A stretch of DNA of 27,599 nucleotides, from contig DCGV01000045.1 of the NCBI GenBank assembly GCA_002314725.1, forward strand, positions 8,204 to 35,802, read 5' to 3'. Positions within the stretch are counted from its first letter, which is position 1, and the number at the start of each line of letters is the position of its first letter. Source of the stretch: Bacteroidales bacterium UBA1769. GTDB taxonomy: Bacteria > Bacteroidota > Bacteroidia > Bacteroidales > UBA932. Below the pieces are notes generated by a model, which saw only the letters and a program-made list of their open reading frames with translations, was not told where the DNA came from and ran no database searches. Below, one piece after another: positions 6,742 to 14,908 of the stretch. Made by a program: the position numbers and the translations under genes.

Positions 6742-8489
6742 TCGTCTCCTCTTTCAAGGAATGCTAAATCCTCCTCTGGCAGGTTTGCTGTATTGACAAG
6801 CACCAATCCATCAAGACTATAATTAAAATCTGGGTCCACATTGAACCCTAGGAAGGTGCAGTTGAATTTAACATATCTTCTGACAAGGGTAGGGATTCTA
6901 TACTTACCACCTGATAATCTGGCGAGTAATCTGTCAAATTGTTCAATTGAATCATCAACTTTTACGAGTTTGTCAACTGTTAATCGTAAAAAGTTTGGCT
7001 CAAATGGGTGATCAGGATTGATCATAGAAGCGAACTGCTTATCTAATCGGCTTTTTGTCAAAAACTCAACTATTAAGCTTCGATATAATAAAGGCATCGC
7101 TGAGGTGATGCTGGCAGGGCCGAAGAAATATTGAATCTGTGGGTATCTTTTTATTACACAAAGGAGCCCTTTCATAAGCATATTTAACGACATAGGTCTC
7201 TTCTGCGCTTCTGATACAATAAAAGAACGTCCCAATTCTATACCATTCTGTAGAACTGAAGAGAATCCATCTGAGTAGTGGAAAAATTGATCTGAATAAA
7301 ATCCTTTAATCCCAAACTTGGCCATTATTTCATTTCCCATTCCTATTCTGTATGCTCCAACAAGCTCATTTGTTTCATCTCTCCATAGATGCATGTGATA
7401 GTAATACTTGTCGAAATCATCCAAATCTATACTTAAGTTTGTCCCCTCCCCAATATTTCTGAATGTCTCTTCTCGGCAAATGCCAAGCTCTCTTATAATG
7501 TTTGGAATCTCTTCATATCTGTTGAGATAGCATGTATATCCACTGTCCTTATATAGTATGGAATCAGAGAGGCCATTCAACTCTTGAAGCAATATGTCGT
7601 GATTAATATGGTTTTCAATTCTAGCTTGAGATCCTGTTGCGATGTTGACTGCAACTTTCTCTTCTATTTCGGCTTCCAATGCATAACTCTTGTTCCACAA
7701 GTAAGAACCTAATGAGTTTGGATCGTTGAATGCTTTGATTTCAGAGACTGGAATAGGTTTCCCTATTTTCATTGTAATCACTGAACCACGTTTATTGGTG
7801 AGTTCGAACGGTAATCTGATTGTGCGTAAACGTTTGTGGATTCTCCCAATGAAATGGAAAAACTTGGAATTCCCTCCGTGAAAATATGCAGGGACAACTG
7901 GTACTTCCATCTTTTGAATCAATTTCATTATCCCACGTTGCCACTCAATGTCCTTGACAACTCGCTCTGGATTACTGGTTGAAGAGACTTCTCCGGCAGG
8001 AAAAATAGCTAAAGCTCCACCATTCTCAATATGTTCAAGAGCCAATCTTAGTCCTTTATGGGAACTTTTTTTATCTTGAGACTCTTGGAATGGATTGACA
8101 GGGAGGAAAGTGTCCTCAAGGGCCGGGATACTTGACAGGATAAAGTTGGCCAAAACCTTTAAATCCGGTCTTACTTTACCGATCTCACTCATAATCATAA
8201 GACCGTCCAAACTGCCAAAAGCATGGTTGGCACATAGGATGAATGATCCCTCTTTTGGGATAAGTGATAAGTCCTCTTCAGAAACTACAGGGATTACCCC
8301 AAATTGTTTCAAAGCTTGTTCAGAAAATTCTATTCCCTTTAAATGCTCGATTGGTTTGCAGATTCTGTTTATTCTGTGAATTCCCAATAACGACATAAAT
8401 AGCCACGAAACGGTACTGCCAAATATCCCTTTGACTCCAAGGAGCTGTTTGATTTTATATTGTGGTATGGTTGCTGATTTAGAGCCCAT
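6738..8489 (-). CDS. Two-domain acyltransferase, PlsC-like plus OlsB/hemolysin GNAT-like (OlsF/Gls type)
   Basis: A 583-residue fusion. The N-terminal part (about 50-260) is a PlsC-like O-acyltransferase with ANHAFGSLDG (His89, Asp95, so H-x5-D rather than the common H-x4-D) and FPAGE (163-167). The C-terminal part (about 295-583) is a GNAT-like N-acyltransferase of the OlsB/hemolysin type, with CREETFRNIGEGT, DLDDFDKYYYH and ELGRSFI. In Flavobacteriia OlsF has this order and makes ornithine lipid; in Bacteroides the separate proteins GlsA and GlsB make glycine lipid. I infer a bifunctional enzyme that N-acylates an amino acid and then O-acylates the product at the inner membrane. The head group cannot be told from sequence. 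It diverges from the LysE-family gene across 65 bases and has its own TACATTTG box. The end overlaps dnaG by four bases. Confidence 0.82.
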   Translation of the reverse strand: MGSKSATIPQYKIKQLLGVKGIFGSTVSWLFMSLLGIHRINRICKPIEHLKGIEFSEQALKQFGVIPVVSEEDLSLIPKEGSFILCANHAFGSLDGLMIMSEIGKVRPDLKVLANFILSSIPALEDTFLPVNPFQESQDKKSSHKGLRLALEHIENGGALAIFPAGEVSSTSNPERVVKDIEWQRGIMKLIQKMEVPVVPAYFHGGNSKFFHFIGRIHKRLRTIRLPFELTNKRGSVITMKIGKPIPVSEIKAFNDPNSLGSYLWNKSYALEAEIEEKVAVNIATGSQARIENHINHDILLQELNGLSDSILYKDSGYTCYLNRYEEIPNIIRELGICREETFRNIGEGTNLSIDLDDFDKYYYHMHLWRDETNELVGAYRIGMGNEIMAKFGIKGFYSDQFFHYSDGFSSVLQNGIELGRSFIVSEAQKRPMSLNMLMKGLLCVIKRYPQIQYFFGPASITSAMPLLYRSLIVEFLTKSRLDKQFASMINPDHPFEPNFLRLTVDKLVKVDDSIEQFDRLLARLSGGKYRIPTLVRRYVKFNCTFLGFNVDPDFNYSLDGLVLVNTANLPEEDLAFLERGDD

Positions 8490-8512
8490 TGATTACAAAA
8501 TAATATATAACG

Positions 8513-8544
8513 TTGCAAATGTAGTAAAAAACTAATTATCTTTG
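8513..8544 (+). promoter_or_regulatory. Promoter of the LysE-family gene (TTG-N21-TATCTTTG)
   Basis: TTG at 8513-8515 and TATCTTTG at 8537-8544 match the Bacteroidota consensus with a 21-base spacer. The ATG at 8555 follows by 10 bases, so the mRNA leader is probably only a few bases long. Confidence 0.65.
8516..8523 (-). promoter_or_regulatory. -7 box for the acyltransferase gene (TACATTTG on minus strand)
   Basis: The minus strand reads TACATTTG 26 bases before the acyltransferase start. It lies inside the plus-strand promoter of the LysE-family gene, between its -33 and -7 boxes, so the two divergent promoters overlap and may compete. No clear -33 box is seen. Confidence 0.45.
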
Positions 8545-8554
8545 CGCCTCAATT

Positions 8555-9205
8555 ATGCAGATACTGTTCACTATACTAAAAGCAATGGTAATAGGGGCAT
8601 CAGCCTCAATCCCTGTCGGTCCAATTGTGGTTTTTACACTTCAAAGAACTATCAGCGGAGGAAGAAAGGCTGGTATGGCGTGTGCAACAGGGGCGATATT
8701 ATCGGATACTGTTTATGCAATAATAGCAGTTTTTGCCTTTTCGGCAATAGCTTCATTCCTTGAAGCCAATACAGGTGTTTTTAAAATAGTGGGAGGCGCC
8801 ATAATCTTCCTTGTAGGAATCAGCATGTATCGTTCTCGTGTGAAGAAGGTACAGGATAGGATAACCAAAAGAGCAATTGCACTCGATGCCACAAAATCCA
8901 TACTTATGGGTTTCTCTAACCCTGGAGGCCTATTATGGATACTGGCTACTTTTGCCGCTTTCCATATAGAGCCCCATCAAATGCCTGGATATATGTCTCT
9001 TGTCATCGTCTTAAGCGTATGTGCCGGGTCATTGCTGTATTGGTTGGCTTTCACTCGTATAGCAGCAAAGGGTAAAAAGAATTTTTCAGTTCCAACTTTG
9101 TTGAGAATCAATAAGATCTCTGGTATTTTTGTAGCTATATTTGGTCTGTTTTTCCTTCTTACAGGGCTGGATATGGTTTTTAATATTATTCCATCTCTGC
9201 GATAG
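8555..9205 (+). CDS. LysE/RhtB-family amino acid exporter
   Basis: A 216-residue inner-membrane protein of the LysE family, which exports amino acids or related small molecules using ion gradients. It is strongly hydrophobic with about six membrane segments. The family signature is at the N terminus (SIPVGPIVVFTLQRTISGGRKAG, residues about 18-40) and the mid-protein GFSNPGGLLWILA follows. Substrate is unknown. It stands alone with a near-leaderless promoter and diverges from an acyltransferase that probably uses an amino acid as head group, which is suggestive but not proof of a link. The 144 bases to metG hold an AT-only hairpin (about 9222-9237) and the metG promoter. Confidence 0.85.
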   Translation: MQILFTILKAMVIGASASIPVGPIVVFTLQRTISGGRKAGMACATGAILSDTVYAIIAVFAFSAIASFLEANTGVFKIVGGAIIFLVGISMYRSRVKKVQDRITKRAIALDATKSILMGFSNPGGLLWILATFAAFHIEPHQMPGYMSLVIVLSVCAGSLLYWLAFTRIAAKGKKNFSVPTLLRINKISGIFVAIFGLFFLLTGLDMVFNIIPSLR

Positions 9206-9260
9206 GTTGAGCCCTCTTCTAAAAAATAATATTTTTTGCCCAAATCTCCCTCTGGAAAGG

Positions 9261-9289
9261 TTGTTTCAAAGTTTTATTTATTATCTTTG
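9261..9289 (+). promoter_or_regulatory. metG promoter (TTG-N18-TATCTTTG)
   Basis: TTG at 9261-9263 and TATCTTTG at 9282-9289. Transcription would start near 9293-9296, leaving a leader of about 55 bases before the metG ATG at 9350. Confidence 0.6.
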
Positions 9290-9349
9290 TAGATTATGAG
9301 TAGAAGTATCCTTTTGTGAAAGGATTGGATAATAAATAATGATTTGATA

Positions 9350-11410
9350 ATGAACAATTACAAGAGAAATCTTATCACTTGCGCTCTGCCTTACGCTAAC
9401 GGGCCGGTACATATCGGTCACTTGGCAGGTGTATATGTTCCAGCCGATATATATGTTAGATATCTGAGAATGCGTGGCCGTGAGACCCTTTTCGTATGCG
9501 GTTCTGATGAACATGGTGTGCCAATTACAATTAAGGCAAAGAAGGAGGGGTGTACGCCTCAGGATGTGGTTGACAGATATCACGCAATTATAAAGAAGTC
9601 TTTTGAGGATTTCGGTATTGATTTCGATATATATTCACGTACCAGTTCCAAGGTCCACAGTGAGACGGCATCGGAGTTTTTCCGCAAACTTTATGATGAG
9701 GGTAAATTCATTGAAAAAGAATCAGAACAATATTATGATGAACAGGCTCAGACCTTTTTGGCTGACAGATATATCGTAGGAACCTGCCCAAAATGTGGCG
9801 CTGAGGGCGCTTATGGTGACCAGTGCGAGAAGTGCGGCAGCACATTGAGCCCTGATGAACTGATCAATCCACACTCTGCAATCAGTGGTGGGGAACTGGT
9901 GAAGAGAAAAACTAAACACTGGTATTTACCTCTTGACAAGTATGAGGGTTGGTTGAAAGAGTGGATTCTTGACGGACACAAAGAGTGGAAGACAAATGTT
10001 TATGGTCAATGTAAATCTTGGATTGACGGTGGTCTTCAACCACGTGCCGTAAGCCGTGACCTTGAATGGGGTGTACCTGTTCCGGTTGAGGGTGCCGAAG
10101 GTAAAGTACTGTATGTTTGGTTTGATGCTCCGATAGGGTATATCTCAAATACAAAGGAACTTCTTCCAAATGATTGGGAGAAATGGTGGAAGAGTTCAGA
10201 TACCAAACTTGTACATTTTATTGGAAAGGATAATATCGTATTCCACTGTATCGTTTTCCCATCTATGTTGAAAGCATATGGAGATGGATATATCCTTCCT
10301 GAAAATGTTCCGGCTAATGAATTCCTGAATCTTGAAGGTGATAAGATCTCTACATCAAGGAATTGGGCTGTATGGTTGCATGAATATCTTGAGGACTTCC
10401 CAGGAATGCAGGATGTCTTGAGATATGTACTTTGTGCAAATGCGCCAGAGACAAAAGATAATGATTTTACTTGGAAAGATTTCCAGACCAGGAATAACAG
10501 CGAACTTGTAGCAATCTTTGGAAACTTCGTTAATAGGGCTGTTGTTCTTACACACAAATATTTTGAAGGTAAGGTTCCGGCAAATTGCAGGCCTGAGGCT
10601 ATTGATGCAGAAACATTGGCTCAGATCCCTGAATTGAAGAGGTCAATTGAGACAAATATTGAGAGTTACAAATTCCGTGAGGCTTTGAAGGATGCAATGA
10701 GTCTTGCCCGCCTTGGTAATAAATATCTAACAGATACTGAACCATGGGCTGTTGCCAAGACAGATATGGAGAGGACTTCATCTATCCTTTATACATCTCT
10801 TCAGATCTGTGCAAATCTTGCAGTCGCATTTGCACCATTCCTGCCATTCTCTATCAAGAAACTTGATAGAATACTCAATGTTGAAAATCTTGGTTGGGAT
10901 GACCTTGGAAAAGATAACATTCTGGAAGTTGGACATCAGTTAAACAAAGCGGAATTGTTGTTTGCAAAGGTTGAAGATGCACAGATTGATGCCCAGTTGG
11001 CAAAACTTGAAGCATCAAAAGTTGCAAACGAAGCTGCTGCAGCTGCTGCCGCAGCTCAAAATATGAAACCGGCACCTGCTAAGGATGAGTGCTCTTTTGA
11101 AGAGTTTGAGAAGATGGATATTCGCACAGCTACAGTTTTAGAGGCAGAACGCGTTCCAAAGACAGATAAGCTTCTCAAGCTGACAATTGACACTGGACTT
11201 GACAAGCGTGTCATCGTTTCTGGTATTGCTCAATACTACACTCCTGAGGAGATGGTCGGCAAACAGATTTGTATTCTTGCTAATCTGAAACCGAGAGCTA
11301 TCAAGGGAATTGAATCAAAGGGAATGATACTTATGGCACGTCAAGAGGATGGCAAGATGCGTTTTGTCACCCCGGCTGAGACTTTGACCAATGGTGCAAC
11401 AATAGGATAA
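9350..11410 (+). CDS. metG: Methionine--tRNA ligase
   Basis: Charges tRNA-Met with methionine in the cytoplasm. The 686-residue class I synthetase has HIGH at about residues 21-24, a connective zinc knuckle (CPKC at 146-149 and CEKC at 159-162), the KMSKS variant KISTS at about 332-336, an alanine-rich linker (about 560-570) and a C-terminal EMAP-II/Trbp111-like tRNA-binding domain (about 580-686). I chose the ATG at 9350, giving MNNYKRNLITCALPYANG; a TTG six bases upstream is less likely. The following lipoprotein/permease gene starts only 30 bases after the stop, with no obvious promoter or terminator between, so read-through into the transporter and signalling operon is likely. Confidence 0.97.
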   Translation: MNNYKRNLITCALPYANGPVHIGHLAGVYVPADIYVRYLRMRGRETLFVCGSDEHGVPITIKAKKEGCTPQDVVDRYHAIIKKSFEDFGIDFDIYSRTSSKVHSETASEFFRKLYDEGKFIEKESEQYYDEQAQTFLADRYIVGTCPKCGAEGAYGDQCEKCGSTLSPDELINPHSAISGGELVKRKTKHWYLPLDKYEGWLKEWILDGHKEWKTNVYGQCKSWIDGGLQPRAVSRDLEWGVPVPVEGAEGKVLYVWFDAPIGYISNTKELLPNDWEKWWKSSDTKLVHFIGKDNIVFHCIVFPSMLKAYGDGYILPENVPANEFLNLEGDKISTSRNWAVWLHEYLEDFPGMQDVLRYVLCANAPETKDNDFTWKDFQTRNNSELVAIFGNFVNRAVVLTHKYFEGKVPANCRPEAIDAETLAQIPELKRSIETNIESYKFREALKDAMSLARLGNKYLTDTEPWAVAKTDMERTSSILYTSLQICANLAVAFAPFLPFSIKKLDRILNVENLGWDDLGKDNILEVGHQLNKAELLFAKVEDAQIDAQLAKLEASKVANEAAAAAAAAQNMKPAPAKDECSFEEFEKMDIRTATVLEAERVPKTDKLLKLTIDTGLDKRVIVSGIAQYYTPEEMVGKQICILANLKPRAIKGIESKGMILMARQEDGKMRFVTPAETLTNGATIG

Positions 11411-11440
11411 CATTTGAAACAAAGATATTACCTGCTCAAA

Positions 11441-12913
11441 ATGAGAAAGATAATAACAACAATAATATTTGCGCTCACAATAGTCTTGTTGGTTTCATGC
11501 TCCAAGAAAGATGATGCGGTAGTCATCTCTACAGTTGAGGAACTGGACGGACATTCAATATCGGTGATTGCCGGAAGTTTTGCTGATGTAGTAATGTCCC
11601 AAAATCCGAATGTTCAACTCCTGCGACTGCCTAACAGTCCGGAATGTATTCTTGCCGTAGAGAAATCACAGGCTGACTTCAGTATGATGGACAGTATGAT
11701 TTTTATGTCTATCGATTTGGAGTCCAGAGGTCTGATGGTCGATTTCGCTACTGAAGTGGGTGGAGGAAATATAGCTTTCCCAACAAATTACAATGATGAG
11801 AAACTAGGTCGGGAACTCGATGAATATATCCAAAAAATCAAGGCGAATGGCGAGATTGATGAGATTTATGCAAGGTGGACCAGTAAGGACAGTACAGATT
11901 ACTGCAACTACACTCCAAAGGTTAATCCAAACGGAGAGGAACTTATTGTTGCCACAATGCCTGATACTCCATTCAGTTTTGTTCAGAATGGTAAGTGGGT
12001 TGGTTTTGAGATAGAGATAATTGACAGGTTTGCTTATGAAACTGGCCGTTGTCCGGTATATCAGAATTATAACTTTGATGGCGTAATTGCGGCACTTGTC
12101 ACAGGTAAGATTGACTTAGCTGCATGTTGTATGACAGATACAGAGGAGAGGGCAAAGCAAATCCGATTCAGTGTTCCGTATTATTACAATAAGAGCGCTA
12201 TTGTGGGCCGTATCCCTGGGTGGGAGAAAACATCTAAAGAATCGGCATTTACAAGGATTAAAGAGAGTTTCCACAATAATCTTATCTTGGAAAAGAGGTG
12301 GAAACTTATCCTCCAAGGTCTATGGGAGACTGTGGTATTGTCGTTTTTCTCAATCCTGTTGGGTACGTTGCTGGGCTCTGTTGTATGTGCAGGAAGAGTG
12401 TCCAAAAATAGGCTAATAAGGAAAATAGCGGTTGTTTACATCGATCTTATGCGAGGATTGCCAGTACTGGTGCTTTTGATGGTGATGTTCTATGTCATAC
12501 TTGCATCTTCCGGTATGTCCGGCAGATGGGTTGCAATAATTACCTTCGCAATGAACTTCGCCGCTTATGTAAGTGAGATGTTCAGATCGGGTATCGAGGG
12601 TATTGACAAGGGACAAACCGAAGCAGGATTGGCCTTGGGATTCTCCAAGGTTAAGACTTTCATTCTGTTTATTCTTCCTCAAGCTATGAAGAACGTTATC
12701 CCTGTATATAAAGGGGAGGCTATTTCATTGATAAAGAATACCTCAGTTGTAGGATATATAGCCATTCAAGACTTGACAAAGATGAGTGATGTCATAAGAT
12801 CTAGGACTTTTGATGCATTCTTCCCTCTAATATTCATTTCAATTATTTATTTCATCATTGCCTGGCTGTTCGGTAAGGCTTTGGATTCTCTTGCAAAAAC
12901 TAAGAAGATATGA
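11441..12913 (+). CDS. Amino acid ABC importer: lipoprotein binding domain fused to permease, lobes in swapped order
   Basis: A 490-residue fusion of a polar amino acid binding domain and a HisM/GlnP-type permease. The ATG at 11441 starts a lipoprotein signal (lipobox LVSC, Cys20). Residues about 30-147 match the second half of an SBP_bac_3 domain: VEELDGHSISVIAGS at the front, ADFSMMDS, and the closing NGEIDEIYARW. Residues about 167-257 match the first half: ELIVATMPDTPFSF, GKWVGFEIE, then TDTEERAKQIRFSVPYYY with the Arg expected to hold the ligand carboxylate. The permease (about 280-490) has the EAA loop EAGLALGFSKVK (394-405). So the lobes are present once each but in reverse order, a circular permutation or a tandem pair that lost its outer halves. 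Overlaps the ATPase gene as ATGA. Transported amino acid unknown. Confidence 0.85.
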   Translation: MRKIITTIIFALTIVLLVSCSKKDDAVVISTVEELDGHSISVIAGSFADVVMSQNPNVQLLRLPNSPECILAVEKSQADFSMMDSMIFMSIDLESRGLMVDFATEVGGGNIAFPTNYNDEKLGRELDEYIQKIKANGEIDEIYARWTSKDSTDYCNYTPKVNPNGEELIVATMPDTPFSFVQNGKWVGFEIEIIDRFAYETGRCPVYQNYNFDGVIAALVTGKIDLAACCMTDTEERAKQIRFSVPYYYNKSAIVGRIPGWEKTSKESAFTRIKESFHNNLILEKRWKLILQGLWETVVLSFFSILLGTLLGSVVCAGRVSKNRLIRKIAVVYIDLMRGLPVLVLLMVMFYVILASSGMSGRWVAIITFAMNFAAYVSEMFRSGIEGIDKGQTEAGLALGFSKVKTFILFILPQAMKNVIPVYKGEAISLIKNTSVVGYIAIQDLTKMSDVIRSRTFDAFFPLIFISIIYFIIAWLFGKALDSLAKTKKI

Positions 12914-14016
12914 TTACTGTAAAGCATTTACGTAAGGTATACCAGAATGATGGAAAGGAGTTGGTAGTCCTGAAGGACGTCAACTGTGAGATACAAAAAG
13001 GTGAGATAATATCAATTATCGGCCCGTCTGGTACAGGAAAGAGTACTTTTCTACGTTGTATCAACAGATTGGAAGAACCTACATCCGGCGAGATAATCAT
13101 TGATGGTGAAAATATTTTTGATCCTGATGCCAATTTGCCAAGGATACGACAGAAGATGGGAATGGTATTTCAGAATTTCAACCTTTTCAACCATTTGACC
13201 ATTATGGAGAATCTTATGGTTGGCCCTATGAAACTTCTGAAGATGTCAAAGGCTAATGCAGAGAAACAGGGCTTGGAACTGTTACAAATGGTAGGTCTTG
13301 CAGATAAGGCGAATGCTATGCCTTCTGAACTCTCCGGAGGTCAGAAACAGAGAGTGGCAATTGCCAGATGTCTCTCCATGAAACCTGAAATCATCTTGTT
13401 TGATGAGCCTACTTCTGCTTTGGATCCAACAATGGTAAGTGAGGTGCTCTCTGTTATTAAACAACTGGCAAAGCAGGGGATGACTATGGCCATTGTTACA
13501 CATGAAATGAAATTTGCACGGGATGTCAGCACAAGGATATTCTTTATGTGTGAGGGTATCATCTATGAGGACGATGTACCTAATGAGATCTTTGATAATC
13601 CTAAAAAGCCACTCACAAAGGCATTTATCAATAAGATTAGAACTCTGGAGTTCAAGATATCAGATAAGAGATATGACCTTCACAGCATGAATGGTCAAAT
13701 TGATACTTTCTGCAGAAAATATTCATTGAGCGATTATGTTGTAAATATGTTACAATTAATCCTTGAGGAGTTGCTTGAAAATATATTACCATTTACCGGA
13801 GAGGTTGTTTTCGACATAAATTACAGCGAAAAGGATAATGATGTAATCATAAAGTGCTTACAGAAGAGTTGCAAATTCTCAATTCTTTCTAATCCTCAAG
13901 CAGATGAATTAGCAGTCAAACTAATTACTGGTTATTGTGAATCTATAACTGAAGATGTTTGTGATGATGATGCCAGAGTTATAATAATGAAGTTAAAAGA
14001 CAAACGCCAACGTTAG
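12910..14016 (+). CDS. Amino acid ABC importer ATPase with RsbW-like C-terminal extension
   Basis: Energises the upstream permease. Residues 1-245 are a complete GlnQ/HisP-type ATPase: Walker A GPSGTGKST (38-46), Q-loop Gln88, signature LSGGQ (141-145), Walker B ILFDEP (162-167) and switch His198. Residues about 248-368 are extra; GlnQ-type proteins normally end near 240-250. The extra part contains LQLILEELLENIL (281-293), which resembles the N box of RsbW-type kinases and closely matches IRLCVEEVEENIL in the RsbW-like protein encoded downstream at 17771. The G1 and G2 ATP-lid motifs (DxG, GGxG) are missing, so the tail probably cannot act as a kinase but may keep a partner-binding surface. 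I infer a docking site for the STAS protein of this operon. The next gene begins after 4 bases. Confidence 0.88.
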   Translation: MITVKHLRKVYQNDGKELVVLKDVNCEIQKGEIISIIGPSGTGKSTFLRCINRLEEPTSGEIIIDGENIFDPDANLPRIRQKMGMVFQNFNLFNHLTIMENLMVGPMKLLKMSKANAEKQGLELLQMVGLADKANAMPSELSGGQKQRVAIARCLSMKPEIILFDEPTSALDPTMVSEVLSVIKQLAKQGMTMAIVTHEMKFARDVSTRIFFMCEGIIYEDDVPNEIFDNPKKPLTKAFINKIRTLEFKISDKRYDLHSMNGQIDTFCRKYSLSDYVVNMLQLILEELLENILPFTGEVVFDINYSEKDNDVIIKCLQKSCKFSILSNPQADELAVKLITGYCESITEDVCDDDARVIIMKLKDKRQR

Positions 14017-14020
14017 TACC

Positions 14021-14908
14021 ATGAAGTACATTTTAATATTTAACGGACGCGAAGACAAATTTGAGGTTCTCGATCAAGTGAAGAGCCAGATCTCGGGATT
14101 AGATATTGATTACGAGATCTACATCACTACAGATATCGGAGATGCCACTCGATATGTCAACATCTTCTGCGATTTGAATCCGAAGATAGAGGTCTGTTTT
14201 GTCGCTTGTGGTGGTGCCGGTCTTACAAATGAAGTAATGTCCGGTCTTGTAAATAGAGATAATAAGTACTTGGCAATTCTTGCTTTCGGAGGTACCAACG
14301 ATTTTGTCAAATATTATCCTGACAGATCTTTTCAGAGTCTTAAAGCTTTGATAAATGGTGAAATAAGTAAAGTTGACGTAATAAAGATAAATGACAATTA
14401 CGCCCTGAACGTTGTCAGTATTGGAATGGATGCTATGGCTTGTGTTTTAGCTCAGTTAGCATCTTATAATGGAGATAAGGATCCATACATGAAGGGTATC
14501 AGGCAGGCTGTTATTGCATACAGAATCAATCGTTTGGATATAAAACTCGATGGGGAGTCCATAGGTGTGAAGTATATTCAGAGTGGTCAGATTGCCAACG
14601 GAAAATATACGGGAGGAGAGTTTCTGTGTGCTCCAAATGCTGTTAATGATGATGGCTGGCTGGATATAAATATCTTCAAGATAATGTCGTTATTTGTATT
14701 TATTAAGATACTTAAATATTTCAGGGTAGGTGAACATATTACCAATGATTTCTGTAAGAGGTTTTTAATAACCAAAAGAGCGAAGCATATAGAGATCAGA
14801 TCAAAAGATTTGATTTATGTGGGAACTGATGGTGAGGTTTTCGGATCATCATCTATCGATATTGATGTACTTGAAAAGGCAATTAATCTAATTATTCCGG
14901 AGAAATGA
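14021..14908 (+). CDS. Diacylglycerol-kinase-like protein with altered nucleotide motif
   Basis: A 295-residue member of the DgkB/YegS lipid kinase fold. Landmarks are FGGTNDF (89-95, family form PLGTxNDF), ANGKYTGGEFLCAP (192-205), the following NDDGWLDI and TDGE (269-272). The most conserved family motif, GGDGTxNE, reads GGAGLTNE here (64-71), losing the Asp and Thr that help bind ATP and magnesium. It may be inactive, or a sensor or scaffold that binds lipid or nucleotide. The rest of the fold looks intact, so this is not a decayed gene. There is no signal peptide; the family is cytoplasmic at the membrane. It starts 4 bases after the ABC ATPase gene and its stop overlaps the next start as ATGA, so it belongs to the operon. 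Role there unknown. Confidence 0.75.
   Translation: MKYILIFNGREDKFEVLDQVKSQISGLDIDYEIYITTDIGDATRYVNIFCDLNPKIEVCFVACGGAGLTNEVMSGLVNRDNKYLAILAFGGTNDFVKYYPDRSFQSLKALINGEISKVDVIKINDNYALNVVSIGMDAMACVLAQLASYNGDKDPYMKGIRQAVIAYRINRLDIKLDGESIGVKYIQSGQIANGKYTGGEFLCAPNAVNDDGWLDINIFKIMSLFVFIKILKYFRVGEHITNDFCKRFLITKRAKHIEIRSKDLIYVGTDGEVFGSSSIDIDVLEKAINLIIPEK

Noticed and set aside
9222..9237. AAAAAATA-TATTTTTT dyad as terminator of the LysE-family gene
   Set aside because: The stem has only A-T pairs and would be weak; it may be a by-product of AT-rich intergenic sequence.
10036..10557. Open frame of 173 residues on the minus strand
   Set aside because: It is antisense to the catalytic core of metG and shows no recognisable features.
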